Shown: positions 1 through 12,033 of the stretch, piece by piece
Layout of the letters: each line of letters starts with the position of its first letter
Numbering within the stretch: the first letter of the stretch is position 1
DNA from: Incurvaria masculella
Lineage: Eukaryota; Arthropoda; Insecta; Lepidoptera; Incurvariidae
DNA: 64,000 nt
Direction: 5' to 3'
Assembly: GCA_946894095.1 (NCBI GenBank)
Contig: OX335659.1
Coordinates: forward strand, 6,393,501-6,457,500
Notes under the pieces: generated by a model
The model's input: the letters and a program-made list of their open reading frames with translations, nothing else
Databases searched by the model: none
Told to the model about the DNA's origin: nothing
Program-made: the position numbers and the translations under genes

Positions 1-19
1 GAAGCGCAAGATCGAATAT

Positions 20-106
20 TTTACGGACGGATGCACGGATGGATAGACGGACGGACGGACTGACTGATGGACTGACGGATGGCCGGATGGATAAATGGAC
101 GGACGC
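20..106. repeat. GGAC/GGAT-type minisatellite
   Basis: Degenerate 4-bp repeats (GGAC, GGAT, TGAC) run through this stretch. The same kind of array sits inside the GGCCAAGTGCGAG repeat copies elsewhere in the window, so this is probably the remnant of such a copy without its flanks. Confidence 0.6.
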
Positions 107-565
107 ACAGTTAATGCCCAGTAAATACCCGTGTGATATCGCACTTTTTTTCAATATCATCAAATAATGTGATATCAGGCGGATATTTTTCACGAGTCGT
201 TAAAAAAACGGAGATGAAGATGATAAACGAAACGAAGGAGTGAGAGCCCGGCTTAACTTGCGCTTCTTTCGTACAATTCTCTGACATGCGGTGGACACTC
301 AACTCCAGACTCCAGCAGACACCCATAAGCGAGTTAAAGAGTTAATTGAGTGTGCGTTCGTGTAAATTAGAAAAAAAATACATCGCGACGGCAATGGTCG
401 GTCCTAATAGAGTTGGCTGCTTTCCAGAAAGCGGCAACGAGTTTTTGTGGCTCGTTACAAGATGCCGTAAGCGGACGTAGCCTCTGCGCTGACGCAGCCC
501 GTCTCGTCGGAATTAACATCTGCATTCTGCTGCATTCGATGTTCGGATGCGCAGAGATTGCGAAA
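107..565. other. No supported feature
   Basis: AT-rich sequence with a few short open frames that have no recognisable similarity, splice context or codon bias. Nothing here can be supported as a gene. Confidence 0.6.
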
Positions 566-812
566 TTAAGGTGGCCCTTCCCGACGGGACTAACTCATTC
601 GCCGGCACGGTACAAAACCGTGCTATTGCGCTCTTTTTGTTAATGTAGCCAAATCAAACACTATGCGCATTGTTTGTGTTGTGGATGTGTTGCATCCTCC
701 TCATAAGGAGGACTGTCTTTTTCTTTAAAACAGAGACAGTGCCAAAGCGCAACAGAACTATTTTGTGCTTAGCCCGCGAATGAGTTAGTCCCGTCGGGAA
801 GGGCCACCTTAA
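566..812. mobile_element. TTAA-1 MITE, foldback derivative
   Basis: Bounded by TTAA on both sides with TIRs beginning GGTGGCCCTTCCCGACGGGA. The right part, read in reverse complement, is the left half of the full-length family members (18183-18732 and 26786-27334). The left part repeats the first ~70 bp of that same half. The normal right half is absent, so this is a symmetrical derivative about 247 bp long. TTAA target duplication is typical of piggyBac-like elements; no transposase is present. Confidence 0.8.
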
Positions 813-2317
813 GATCGCTCACAGAAGCGACACTATCAAATGCACCTATATTAATCGCTTCATGTTTTAAGATGGTTATACTAGCCAATGCGAATAGTTT
901 GATTGCGTTTAGTTCCTGGTCCCTATGGAATGAGAACATGAAAAAAAACATGTATAATTCCAGCTAACGTTCTACCATAACAGAAAGATACATGTTACAG
1001 AAATTGATATTTTATGCATGGATTTTTTTTGAAATCAGGTCTAAAATATATTCTTTTTCAAGTTTACGGCTTATATTGATGTTAACTAATATTTATGTTT
1101 ATACTATTTCAAAGATATTAATATTATCTACCCATTCAGCGAAGAACATGTTTAACTTTAACTCGTTTAATTTATTTAACGAGACAATAAAAAAACCGGT
1201 TTCACGCATTATGCGGGTTGGTCACATTTAGATTTTTTCGAGCAGCTCTAACAAAGCGACGTCGGGCTCTGGCTATCTCGTTTTAATCGCAAAAATTGGT
1301 CCAAAATGTTTAGGTATGAGGATGCTCTTAAATTCATTACAGAACGATCGGAAAGAGATTGAAGCAGTCAAGAAAGTTAAAAAATTATGGATTATAGACA
1401 TCCCGCGCCAAACATTTGCTTCGGCAAGCATATGTCAAAAAACTAACCGGTAGTCTTGTAATCTATGCGCATGGACTAGCTTTATGTTGAATGTCAATTT
1501 ATTTTATATTTTTTACCGTATACGCGGGTGTCTTTTCTCAAACCTATAACCTGGGAGTCTTCAAATGTAATGTAAACAAGCTTGATAGCTCAGCGATAGT
1601 CGTGTTGCCCCGTTTAGCTAGGTAAGGTGGATATGGCTTTTCTGAGTACATTTGTCCTCTCAGCTAAAATAATTGTAGTCTAGTTGTGGGCACGGTAATT
1701 ATGCCAAGTATCTTTGATAATTTCCCAATAAAATTTTATAGAAATAGAAATATTCTATTTATATTTTTATTTCTAACATTTTATCTTTTCCAAAACACAT
1801 TACAAAATATATGCGGAAGTCTTGCCACTAATGGCTGCCAGCGCCCTAATGGAAAATGGACGGGCTTTTGTCGGGAAAGGCTTCGGATTTTCTATTATGA
1901 CTCAGTTACTTACTATCCATTGAGGAGATACTCGGGACCGGTCGTTCGTGAGTATATCGGCCGGGACTATCCATTTACAAGAATACTCGCAAGGTCCGAC
2001 GCAATCCCTTGTCCTGTCTATAAACGGTGGTCCTTCCGACACCCCGCACTGCCGCAAATCCATTCCCGGACGGGATAATCCGGAGACGAACGCATAATAC
2101 GGACAGAATCACCCTTTTCGTATCAACAAAGCCTAGTGGATTCGAGCCAAGGTATCAGAAAATGAGGTTTATTCTGTGGAATTGTTTATGAAAATGTTTT
2201 TACCTTGGAGTAGGATAGCCGGGTGGATTTACGGGGAATTTTAATAATGTTGCTCATTTTTTGTTGCTCTTATTCCGGAATAATGTTTTCTGTTTACTCG
2301 AACCTTGGCTTATTATA
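813..2317. other. No supported feature
   Basis: AT-rich sequence. A 130-codon open frame at 1686-2078 has no recognisable domain and no coding signature. It is recorded as unsupported. Confidence 0.5.
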
Positions 2318-2665
2318 ATACTAGCTGAGGTACCAGGCTCCGCTCGGGTCAATGTAGCTTTAGACCGATTTCGGGCTGGTCAAGTTCAGCCTGCGATTAC
2401 AATGTAAGCAGAAAAAATGTAATTATTTACGACATCATATTAGAAACCTCAAAAATAACAGTAATTCTCCACTATTTATTGGATTGATTGAAGAGGAAGG
2501 TTTATATGTACCATACACATATAAACCTTCCTCTTCAATCACTCTATCTATTAAAAAAAACCGCATCAAAATCCGTTGCGTAGTTTTAAAGATTGAAGAA
2601 TACATAGGGATATAGGGACAGAGAAAGCGACTTTGTTTTATACTATGTAGTGATAGTGATAGTGA
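2318..2665 (+). repeat. Dispersed repeat copy (LINE/Helitron-like 3' portion)
   Basis: Starts with ACTAGCTGAGGTACC and GGCTCCGCTCGGGTCAATGT, a terminus motif seen several times in the window. It continues with a segment also found in the Mia40 intron (to ~32240) and partly at 53790-54205. It ends near a short GTGATA array. It encodes nothing. An internal hairpin is listed separately. Confidence 0.6.
2486..2540. repeat. Perfect 24-bp hairpin
   Basis: Arms 2486-2509 and 2517-2540 are exact reverse complements (GATTGAAGAGGAAGG and CCTTCCTCTTCAATC at the outer ends) with a 7-nt loop. The equivalent repeat at ~32090 has only the right arm, so the left arm is an inverted duplication private to this copy. 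Confidence 0.85.
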
Positions 2666-2814
2666 TGTCGATCGCCGTTGTGAAAATAGGAGATACCTCT
2701 TTTCCAGTTTTTATTGACTTTACCAACGTAGGAGGTTCTATGTTCGACTGTATTTATTTTTTATGTCTATTCACCGATTTTTATATTTCTGTTCCTTATC
2801 AATTGTGAGGTGTT

Positions 2815-2985
2815 ATTTTTTTATTTTTACGGGTCCGTACCCATATGATGCCGTCCGTCCATCCGTCCGTCATTCCGTATGTCGCGCTGTATCTCATGAA
2901 CCGTATTAGGCAGACAGCTGAATTTTTTACAGTGCGTATTTTTACTACCGCTATAACAACAAACAGTAAAAAATTATAATAATAA
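2815..2985 (-). repeat. GGCCAAGTGCGAG repeat, diverged remnant
   Basis: Contains the GTCCGT/ATCCGT array followed by CTGTATCTCATGAACCGTA and the CCGCTATAACAACAAA block that characterise this repeat in minus orientation. The GGCCAAGTGCGAG end is missing. Confidence 0.7.
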
Positions 2986-4151
2986 ACGGATACAAGACAT
3001 CACATACAAGAAACGTAATTGTTTGCATTAAATCTTGTACTATGGTTACCTTCGAGTGCTAGTGCGACTCGAGTTTGTTCGGATCGAATGTCTCTAAAAA
3101 AAAATATGGACATTTACAGGTTGTAATACTTTTTTGCAAACTACCATTGTTTTAGAAGGTAATTTGACCATTTATAATATGTACCTAATAATGTAATAAA
3201 TTCAGGTCTTACGGCATAGATAAAAATGTTTTTTTTTGTGTGTATTCTCTCCTACATGTGTAGCTCCTCAGAACTGTAATAAAAGATGAACACTCGTTTT
3301 GACGAATAACAAATTTTGGGTTTTAATAAATTATGTGTATATTTAATAAAGTAACTTGAAGTCGATAAATTACTATTTACTTTCTAAAGTTTCTTTATGA
3401 GAAATGGTGGATCTTGGTCTAGCAATATTTTGTAGAATATTGTAAATTCTGCTCATTATATTTTAAGAATAGCTGTAATAAAAGTTCCATTATAATATAA
3501 TGTTCAGGTAACGCTTGGCTTTTAGCCCTGAGCATTCCTGGAGATTAAGGAGGATTTGTTTAATTTGGCTTAAAAATAACCAAAGTGAGTCAGAGGTCTA
3601 AGCGGCTTAGTCAGGCCAGGCGTTTGGACGCTGCTTGTCCACTTACCGTCACCGGCATAGACAAAAACAGCTCAAGTTTCTTCGTTTCGCTTTTCATGTT
3701 CGATTGAAATTGCACATGTCATTTGACTTTACTTTTCAAGAATTCGTTAGTTATTCTTGTTTTCGACGTGGCGTGGGTCTTATTTCATTTATATTTGGTA
3801 TGTAGTTGTCGCTTCGCTTAAGACGAACAAAACGTACGAGTAAGCGGTCAAGGTCAAATGCATTCCGCGTCGAAGGAACACTTAAATGACTTTTTTTTAT
3901 TACACTAAATCTATCATTTATTGTGTATCTATATATTTATCTGTTTATTATTCCATTAAGTTTATAATCACCGAGGTTTTAAAAACGGAATTCGGAAAAA
4001 AAATTGACTTGGAAAAAGCCAAGAAAAATACAAACTAAAGAATAAAAGACCAGCATTGGACGGAGTAAATTGTTATTACATTGTGTAGTAATTGCACCTT
4101 AACCGAAAAAGGAGTGGCCTGGATACAATCGAATTCATAATTTGTGTTCCT
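2986..4151. other. No supported feature
   Basis: AT-rich, no open frame with coding character and no repeat that I can match within the window. Confidence 0.5.
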
Positions 4152-4154
4152 TTC

Positions 4155-4388
4155 AGAGTAAGAGTGAGTTCGAATTCGCCACAAAATATCAACTCACTTT
4201 TTTAAATAGTTAATGTATCCACACTTCTAGAACATCATTACAGTCGGGTATAAATCTGGTTTGTCCCGTAAATCCGTTGGAAGTATAAATAACGGTTCCG
4301 TTATTTAAATAATAATATATTTCCCAGCTATTTTTAGGTTAACTCACTCCCGAACTCGAACTCACTCTTGCTCTGAATGGACCCCCTG
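4155..4388. mobile_element. Foldback MITE D, copy 1
   Basis: Termini read TCAGAGTAAGAGTGAGTTCG at the left and its inverse (AACTCACTCTTGCTCTGA) at the right. A second copy lies at 28359-28604 in the opposite orientation with the same interior, including a palindromic AATAACGGTTCCGTTATT core. Non-autonomous; superfamily not assigned. Confidence 0.8.
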
Positions 4389-4826
4389 TCGGTTTGATTA
4401 CTTTTGGTGAAGAAGAGCCGACAAGAAACTTCGCCAGGTAGGTCATGGTATTTTTTTTTTCATTGATACTTACAAACTAGTTTACAGTAATTGATTGATT
4501 ACTACTGCTCACAAAGAACATTATAATAGGAACATTATATACATTGGTGAAGACTACGGGGACAAATATGGTATTCCGTTTACATAGCTATGTTCAATAA
4601 CTCGATTGTACCGAAGCAAATACAATGCACCACGTAACTGGTGGATAGTATAGGACGATGCGAAGGGATTACAACATTTAAATATTCGTTTTTCTTACGG
4701 AGAGAGCACTCATGTACTTTAACACACTTTGACACATGTACGCTCAGCAGGTATTCGATGTTGAGAGTTTGCTTTTGCTCCGACCCAATGACTGGCGCGC
4801 GGCACACGACGGCTGTCAACGAATAC

Positions 4827-4915
4827 TTTTGAGATTATCGCGGTCGTTAAACATGTTTAAAAACTGACGGCTTTTCGCACGGCGGGAGAAGACATTATCC
4901 AGAATGTCGCCTCCC
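4827..4915. repeat. Short dispersed repeat I (GCGGTCGTTA), copy 1
   Basis: Shares GAGATTATCGCGGTCGTTA, ACATGTTT and GACGGCTTTTC with copies at 27537-27625 and 52066-52190. No coding capacity; a remnant of a small element. Confidence 0.6.
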
Positions 4916-5063
4916 GTCATTTTGCTTCGGCTTGCACGAGATTTAAATATCGATCGCGCGGAGAATAATTGTAGTAATGAAACAAATTGTTTGGTAGTGG
5001 TTTAAATGTAGTCAAAACAGCAAAATAAAATTCCAAATTTCCATCTCATTCAAATTTAGCCCT

Positions 5064-5110
5064 ACTCATATAAAGGGAAGGGCCAGGTATGGCACCTCAT
5101 TCCTTCAAGG
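5064..5110 (+). repeat. SINE tail fragment
   Basis: The block around GGCCAGGTATGGCACCTCAT matches the 3' tail shared by the SINEs at 17768, 19715, 23899, 59867 and 60376. Only the tail is present. Confidence 0.55.
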
Positions 5111-7045
5111 ATCTCCTGTGTTTTGGACTAATATTATGTCAATAGGTGAAGTATTAGCTGTCAAGGGACATCCTTTTCTTAAAAAAATATTCCAATTGAC
5201 TAGAACTAAAACCATCCTAATTACTAGTTGATCCCTAGTTTATTGTTTTTCTGAAGCTGTCATTAAAGAATTACTATTCCCGGTTAAGCAGTCGGATAAG
5301 CGTTGTATTATTATTAAAGCTGATCAATTATGACAAGTGTTCTAGGGAAACAAGTGTTTACTTAAACTGACTCCCACTTTTACTGTTGGTCTGCGAAGTG
5401 AGGGTAAATGGACAATGCTACTTACTTTACAGCAGTAAAGGCATTTGTAGGGCTTGGCATTATTAGCCAGGGATACCATCAGCTGTGATTCACGGCTTTA
5501 TCATTGAATAAAGAATTATTCTGACTGTATTTCGGCTCTTTCTTCTTATAACTCAGTAGTATACAGGTAAAAATATTGTTTTCTAACCATCACACATTGG
5601 ACTTTGACCTACATACGTTTTCCTCGCAAATGCCATTGTCTACTGTGGCGTTTACGGTGATGTGCTCCGTACATACGTTGACATGCGCAAGTTAGACTTC
5701 TTCATTTCTTTATCTCCGTCATTTCATAATACTACTTCTTCGTCATTATACCGTACATTTAAATTATTTTCCATTTATATTGTTTTATTGTTGGGTTTTG
5801 TTGTTTAATTTATAATATGTACGAATATTTTAAATTTAACTAAGTCAAGGAGAAAATAATCTTTCGTAATTTTTCTTGTTGAACTCAGCCATACTCTAGT
5901 TAGGTGCAAAAAAATAGTATGAAGTGCTTTCGTCGTTTTATTAACTATACTTTCTTTAGAATAAATTTAAAACGTTTTAAGATTTAAAATGTAATATGTT
6001 ATTTCACATTAATTTTATTTCCGTAAAAAAACACAAATAAGTCCAGTATATAAGACACATGATAACAGAAAATCGCATTAAAATCTTAACTAAATTGCCA
6101 CAGAGATATATGTACATACAGAGAACGGGCACTAAAGGTGCTTATAATACTCCCCTTTTTGCTTCGAGGGTTAAAGATTCACATAAAAATATGAGAGATA
6201 TGTGAACCGAATTATCGTGACACGTCTGTCAACTGAGAACTTCTCTACCGCTATGGATCAATGATTACTTGAAACGTAAATTGAGCTAGGAAACTGTCAA
6301 TGGAATCATTTCAGATGGAATGTGAAATGAACGAGAGACCAATAACCTCATAACTCGCTCAACATTCTGTTCGTGTGCTCAACTAGGATGCTAAGGCTAA
6401 GGATGGGTAAAATAGCTCGTAGATATACTTTACGGATAATGTCACTTGCTATTCAGATGCATTTATTTAGAAAGATAGAACTAGAATTACTATCCAACTA
6501 TATGTTTGATAATATATTCAAAAGTGTACAGATTTAACATTTTACAGTTATACTAAACTTAACAATTTCTGCACTATTATTTAGGTATTAGGTAAGATTT
6601 CTGTATTTAAGAATATTTTATTTTAATGTTACATTTGGTGCACAAAGGCCATCAAATAAAAATAAAAGTTTTTGAGAAAACAAAAAAATCGCAAAAAAAA
6701 TTTATGAATAAGAATAAAATGTATATTTATGTACAATGAACTTACTAATATATCGAACCCAAAGGTACAAGTTCTTTTTAAATTTAAACAAAGGGGCATA
6801 TTTCAGAATCGATCGAGCAACGTCCTTCTGCAAAAAATGCAGGAATTTATTTATTTTCTTTTTTTTTAGAGAAACACACAGTTACAAAGCAAATATATAA
6901 ACAACTTTAAGAAAAATACACAAAAACCAGCAAAGTTTCCACGTATAGAAATGTCTTACATAGTATGGATAGCAAGTTTCAGAAAAAGTACACAACATAA
7001 TAGAAAAAATAAACACAAAAAGATTAAATTACCAAATTATAGTAT
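5111..7045. other. AT-rich stretch, no supported feature
   Basis: Strongly AT-rich with long A and T runs and only trivial open frames. No RNA gene or repeat could be recognised. Confidence 0.6.
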
Positions 7046-7413
7046 TTAAGCGGGGCTTACGCGAACAATTTCGAAAGAAAGATAACTTTTAAATGCCTTT
7101 CCGAAGTTTCGAAAGGAGTTGTATCCAATCGTGGTCACGGGAGAACTGAAGCAGCTCGCCTTCGCCACCAAGTAGTTCATGCAGTTTCTCCAACTACCCT
7201 CACATTTATATTTAAGTCATTGCTAGGGATGTCCCTACACACAACACTGATCACACCGACAGGTTTTTCAGCACATGAACCACTTTTTCTGTGCGCATTA
7301 AATTGACTGATTACCGGATTCCATGCCGTAGATAATTTGTGTCAAATACATGTAGTAGTTAAGTATTTAAAAGTTATCTTTCTTTAAAAATTGTTCGCGT
7401 AAGCCCCGCTTAA
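7046..7413. mobile_element. TTAA-3 foldback MITE
   Basis: TTAA on both sides, then GCGGGGCTTACGCGAACAAT at the left and the inverse ATTGTTCGCGTAAGCCCCGC at the right. The arms extend about 54 bp with few mismatches (through GATAACTTTTAAAT). Only one copy is in the window. No coding capacity. Confidence 0.85.
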
Positions 7414-7503
7414 GTACAATAATAATCTGTGAAAACCGCGAAAGCTTAAGATTTATGACCAAATTAAAACCAGAACTAAAGAACACGCATACTACTTGAT
7501 ACA

Positions 7504-7795
7504 TAAAACCGGCCAAGTGCGAGTCGGACTCGCACACGAAGGGTTCCGTACCATCGTACAAGATTTAACACATCAAGAAAATGTTTTTTTGTATGGGACC
7601 CCCCTTTATTTTTTTATTTTACCTATTTGTTGTTATAGCGGCAAAATAAATACACATTCTGTGAAAATTTCAGCTGCCTACCTATTACGGTTCATGAGAT
7701 ACAGCCCTGTGACAGACGGACGGACGGACGGACGGACAGCGGATGATTAGTAATAGGGTTCCGTTTTCACCCTTAGGGTACGGAACCCTAAAAAT
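7504..7795 (+). repeat. GGCCAAGTGCGAG repeat, copy A (near full length)
   Basis: Runs from AAAACCGGCCAAGTGCGAGT, through GGGTTCCGTACCATCGTAC, a ATGGGACC block, CTATTTGTTGTTATAGCGGC, CATGAGATACAGCCCTG and a GGAC array, to GGGTACGGAACCCTAAAAA. Inner inverted motifs GGGTTCCGTACC/GGTACGGAACCC bracket the body. Widespread lepidopteran repeat type; class uncertain, no protein. Confidence 0.85.
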
Positions 7796-8603
7796 AAGTC
7801 AAACAAAGATTTCTCAAAATGCAATGTTAAATTAAAAATATCAAGGTCAACACAGTTATTATTAAAAGTTGTACAACTTCTTATAGACAAATTCTTAGAC
7901 TAATTGGTGTTACATCTCTTTACAGAATGAAATAGAGAGCAACATGTCAGCAGTGCGAACCATTTCTCGCAGCTCACTAGCCGTTGTAAGTCATCCGCTG
8001 GGCTGGGTCGGCCGCCAGCTAATAGTGACTTATTGCTGCCCTTATTGAACTTTCGGAACGCTTTGCCGCACGTTTCGATATTTCACTAGCGCTGGACAAT
8101 TCCCCTCGTGAAGGGGCCATTCTTTTTGCCGGTCGATCGAATAGGTTGCTGGAAGATGCCTCTTCTCGTTTAGGGTTAGGTGTTTTAGGACGGATGGTTT
8201 TATGGTTTTATTTCGCAAGGTCAACATTTACATGACAAGCCTCCATCAGTCAATATCTTCCTTACATTTGGATGAGTAGACACTTTTTAAAAATAAATAA
8301 TATTGTATAATTCATGAACTGGATGAACTGGAGCGTGAGATAGCAGAGATTTTTAAAAAAATCATGAATTGGCTTTAGCTCATTGCAAATGACTTTCAAC
8401 GAAACATTGGGGTATTGGAGGAGGGAAGAGGTTGGCATTTATTGATGCAAAATTTCATGATAAAAACAGTAAGGATTGTCAGTCGCACTTGTAATCACTT
8501 CTTTTTTCATTTAACGAAATGATTGCAAGAGTAGTGGATTGTTTGTTTAACTTTTTTTAAATGGGTTATTATATACCAACAAATTGTTGATAGTAAAAAA
8601 TCT
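7796..8603. other. No supported feature
   Basis: Intergenic or intronic sequence without a recognisable gene or repeat. Confidence 0.5.
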
Positions 8604-8755
8604 AAGGCTGAGATAAAAAGTCGTACGAGAAACTAAGAATAACGAAAAGTAGCACAAAGTTTACAAATTACTTTGAGATTTGACCATACAAAATGAGTAA
8701 AAAAATTCTACTTTCAGTTAGTCTTAGTATCTGTTACGACTATTTATCTCAGCCT
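8604..8755. mobile_element. Small foldback MITE G
   Basis: Left end AAGGCTGAGATAAAAAGTCGTA is mirrored at the right by ACGACTATTTATCTCAGCCT. About 150 bp and non-coding. Single copy in the window, so assignment rests on the inverted ends alone. Confidence 0.6.
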
Positions 8756-9625
8756 AAAAGCCATATTGAGGCTTTAACCTGATTAGCCTGGGTTTCACCA
8801 AGTTTTGATTTATTTTAATTGACGCGTTTATTACTAAAGTTTTGATTATCTTGCACTGGTATTGATTGCAAGCTGCTAAAGCTAATGAGAAGTAGATGAA
8901 AAGGCCCTTACAGTGATATCAATTATAGAAAAGGAATTTTGTAGCTTGTCTTTTTTAGCTGATTTTAGCAGTCTTCGTGTGTATATATATATTTAGGTAT
9001 GTTCCACCGTAGCGCTAAAACTATTCATCCGTTTTTGATGAAGAAGGTGTCAAGGATAACCATTGACTTAGGATAACAGAATTATTAAGGAACGATTAGA
9101 ACACATGTAGGTGCTGTTTGATGAAACCAATAAAACGATGATATCAAACAGCACCTACCTTATTTATTCCCTTTTATTAGTCGGGTTACAGGTTTTAAAC
9201 TTTTTTTAATCTTTTCTCGTCTTATCAGGCATACTCTGACTGAGAAACTTTTATTCAAACAATAACTCAATGGTCATTGCTGAACAAACTGAATATATAA
9301 TCGACTTAAAACTGGCTAAAACCGGATTTTGTGCGAGCTATGTTAAAATGGCCTTGAGATTTTAAATTTAAGCTAGACGTAACTGTCTTGTTTTTTTTCT
9401 CGATAGGGACTTTACTTTGTACCGTTCTATGACACTTTTGATGTCATTAATAACGTAATACCGCGTAATACCCCCTAAACTGAACTGCAAGTAGGCTAAT
9501 TAAAACGCACAGTTGAACCAAAATAGCCTGGCATCTGATCTGAGTGAAAGTATCAACCGTGCATATAGCAATGTATGTAGAGCACATTGGAAACTGATAC
9601 ATCTGTTTTGAACATACAGCCATCG
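8756..9625. other. No supported gene; contains one hairpin
   Basis: No gene seen. At 9107-9158 GTAGGTGCTGTTTGAT and its exact inverse flank a 20-nt loop. Confidence 0.5.
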
Positions 9626-9698
9626 GTTTCCGTGGTGTAGCGGTTATCACATCTGCCTAACACGCAGAAGGCCCCCGGTTCGATCCCGGGCGGAAACA
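9626..9698 (+). tRNA. tRNA-Val (anticodon AAC), canonical copy 1
   Basis: The 73-nt cloverleaf has a perfect 7-bp acceptor stem (GTTTCCG/CGGAAAC), D arm GTGTAGCGGTTATCAC, anticodon arm TCTGC-CTAACAC-GCAGA with AAC at the centre of the loop, T arm CCCGG-TTCGATC-CCGGG and discriminator A. A TTTT Pol III terminator follows within about 10 nt. A and B boxes are intact, so it is expected to be transcribed. Confidence 0.97.
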
Positions 9699-9726
9699 CA
9701 TGTTTTGTTTATAATCCATCCATCCA

Positions 9727-9812
9727 TACTATAATATTATAAATGCGATAGTAACTCTGTCTGTTACGTTTTTACGCTCAAACCGCTGGACCAACTTTGA
9801 TGAAATTTTGGT
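9727..9812 (-). repeat. RTE-like LINE/SINE 3' fragment
   Basis: Contains AGTAACTCTGTCTGT and TTTTTACGCTCAAACCGCTG, the reverse complement of the block GGTTCAGCGGTTTAGGCGTA found downstream of the mariner at 50941-51050. This is a common lepidopteran RTE-like 3' end. Confidence 0.6.
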
Positions 9813-10340
9813 ACAGAGAGAGTTTGGACATTGAAGAAGAACATATGCTACCTTCTAAGATAATTTATAAGATAATTAATTGCCACGTGGACTCTCCATC
9901 TTTATTAGAGAAAATTACTTTTAAAGTACCTCATCGTACTACACGCAATAAGGACCTGTTTTATATACCCTCATGCTACACAAATTATGCTCAAAACACT
10001 TTTGTTCGACGTAGTTTGAGCAACTATAACAAACATTTATTTGAAGTAGATTTATTTTGTAACTCATTATTACCATTTAGGAAGAAAACCATGAAAATTA
10101 TATTAGATACTTGTTGATTTATGTTCTATCTTTAATATGTCTTTCTTTTATTTTCCTCACTTGTATATTCACTATCTTATCTTATCACATCACAACTACA
10201 TCAAAATATGCTCTCAATAAGTAATTATACATGTAAAAATAGGGAACTATAGGTCTATGTGATATTCTTATTATAAATGTAATTTTTTGTATGACTGTTT
10301 GTTTTAAAAAAAAAAAAATAAAAAAAAAAAAAAAAAAAGA
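9810..10340 (+). mobile_element. 5'-truncated jockey/CR1-like LINE 3' end with poly(A)
   Basis: An open frame to 10117 gives a segment with RNKDLFYIPSCYTNYAQNTF followed by VRRSLSNYNKHLF, the pattern of the extreme C-terminal region of jockey/CR1-clade reverse transcriptases (basic stretch, aromatic, then NxYN). About 190 bp of 3' UTR follows, then an A-rich tail at 10305-10339. The palm domain with the YxDD motif is absent, so the copy is dead on arrival. Typical of target-primed reverse transcription. Confidence 0.65.
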
Positions 10341-10439
10341 TGTAAGTAAACCCAAAGTGACACCCTTTGGGGGTGGAAAGATTGTATAGAGAACTCATGC
10401 AACATAAAATGTTAGGTTCAGCCAGACGAGTCAATCTCG

Positions 10440-10480
10440 ACGAAACGAGATAGACTCGAGCGGAGCCGGGTACCTCATCT
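10440..10480 (-). repeat. CGAGCGGAGCCGGGTACC terminus motif
   Basis: Inverse of the GGTACCCGGCTCCGCTCG motif that occurs next to CTAG at 2320, 49177, 57050 and (inverse) 60820. Probably the end of a Helitron- or LINE-like element; the class cannot be settled here. Confidence 0.5.
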
Positions 10481-10539
10481 AGTTCTACATCAAGCCGGCA
10501 CCTAGAGCCAATTAATTGTTTTCGCTTGAAAAGCTTTCA

Positions 10540-10858
10540 TTTTTAGGGTTCCGTACCAAAGGGTGAAAACGGAACCCTATTACTAAGCCTCCGCTGTCCG
10601 TCCGTCCGTCCGTCCGTCCGTCTGTCCGTCCGTCCGTCCGTCCGTCCGTCTGTCCGCCTGTCACAGGGCTGTATCTCATGAAACGTAATAGGTAGGCAGC
10701 TGAAATTTTCACAGAGTGTGTATTAATTTTGCCGCTATAACAACAAATAGATAAAATAAAAAAAGATTAATAATTAAAGGGGGGCCCCATACAAAAAACA
10801 TGATTTTTTGGTGTTGATGGTACGTGTGCGAGTCCGACTCGCACTTGGCCGGTTTTTT
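10540..10858 (-). repeat. GGCCAAGTGCGAG repeat, copy B (full length)
   Basis: Reverse orientation of copy A, from TTTTAGGGTTCCGTACC to CACTTGGCCGGTTTTTTTA. It has the longest GTCC/GTCT array in the window (about 70 bp). Confidence 0.85.
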
Positions 10859-12033
10859 TATATCTTTTTAACTGATAAAAAATATAATCTCATCAACTCC
10901 CTCTGCAAAGAAAACAATTTTGAATGGCTCTGTGGGAAGTGCAATATCTGGAGTGTCCCCCGAAAGTGGGGAGGGCGCAGCGCTATCGGCGGCGGGAGAG
11001 GGGTGGAGCGGAGGGGGCATTTAAAGTACATAATTAATTAAGTAAATACATCCTGGTAACGTGACGGGACTTGCAAGAAGGCGACAGCCTGCCTATCTGC
11101 GGGGAGTATATTCCGGAAACGTTTACTTTTTACGTGCTCCAGCGCCGTTGTTCCGGAGGGCTGGTGCTGTATTTTGGACGTTTTTTATGTCGTTGCGAGA
11201 ACATGGCGACCCTTATAGTCAAGCTTATAGCATAGCGGGCACGGGCAGCCATAAAATTCGCATAGAAAAGCTATACTTTGGCATTGAAAGCAAAATTACT
11301 TCTTTCACTGCTAATCAGTACTTTACTTTAATTTTAAGTGGTGGCAATATCCGGGTTGTCTAAACAAATGTTTATTTTATATTCTAGTGCTGTTTGTCGC
11401 TTTGAGATTACAACAATCTACCGTGAACAACATTTGTAGTTTTTTGGACATGCCATATATGTTTTAGTTTATGATAGAAAAATATGTTATCAGACTCTTT
11501 TAAAATAACTCAATAAATATTTTGCATGTATCACAGTTTTTTTATTTATACGAGTATGAAGTTAATATATTCCAAAACATAATTATTTCTGTTTTTTTTT
11601 TGGTGATTATGTTGGCAATGTATGTATGTGTGTTGATATCGTAGCTTAACTTCAATGTGAAATAAATCCTCAGAAATTATGTACATTTTTGGAAAAATAT
11701 TTGTGCACTCTTAAATTAGAAACGTGTGACCTTTTTCGCTGTTCTAAAACAAATAATAGTTTGGGTAGCAACCTTTGCAAAGCTAACCTTTGTCAAAGTA
11801 ACTAAAATTAAAAACTTTACAAATAAATGTTTTTCTCGACATAAAGATTTTTTCATTGCTGCAATTTATAATAATCCATTCTTGCGTAAATTTAACTCTT
11901 ATCTACAAACTCTAAATTATTCTCCTAATCTAATACCATAAAGTGGAAAGAAACCTTATCATGTCCATATAATTATTTGTGTGTATTGTAATATTTCTTA
12001 AAGTTCTTTAAAAGAGTGACTGTACTGTATATA
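10859..12033. other. No supported gene
   Basis: A GC-richer patch at 10940-11020 and AT-rich sequence after it. Several open frames of 70-100 codons here lack any recognisable domain or codon bias. Confidence 0.5.

Noticed and set aside
1686..2078. 130-codon open frame on the plus strand
   Set aside because: No recognisable domain, no codon bias, no splice context; AT-rich start gives a spurious hydrophobic N-terminus.
9107..9158. miRNA precursor
   Set aside because: The stem is only 16 bp with a 20-nt open loop and no pairing beyond it; kept only as a hairpin note.
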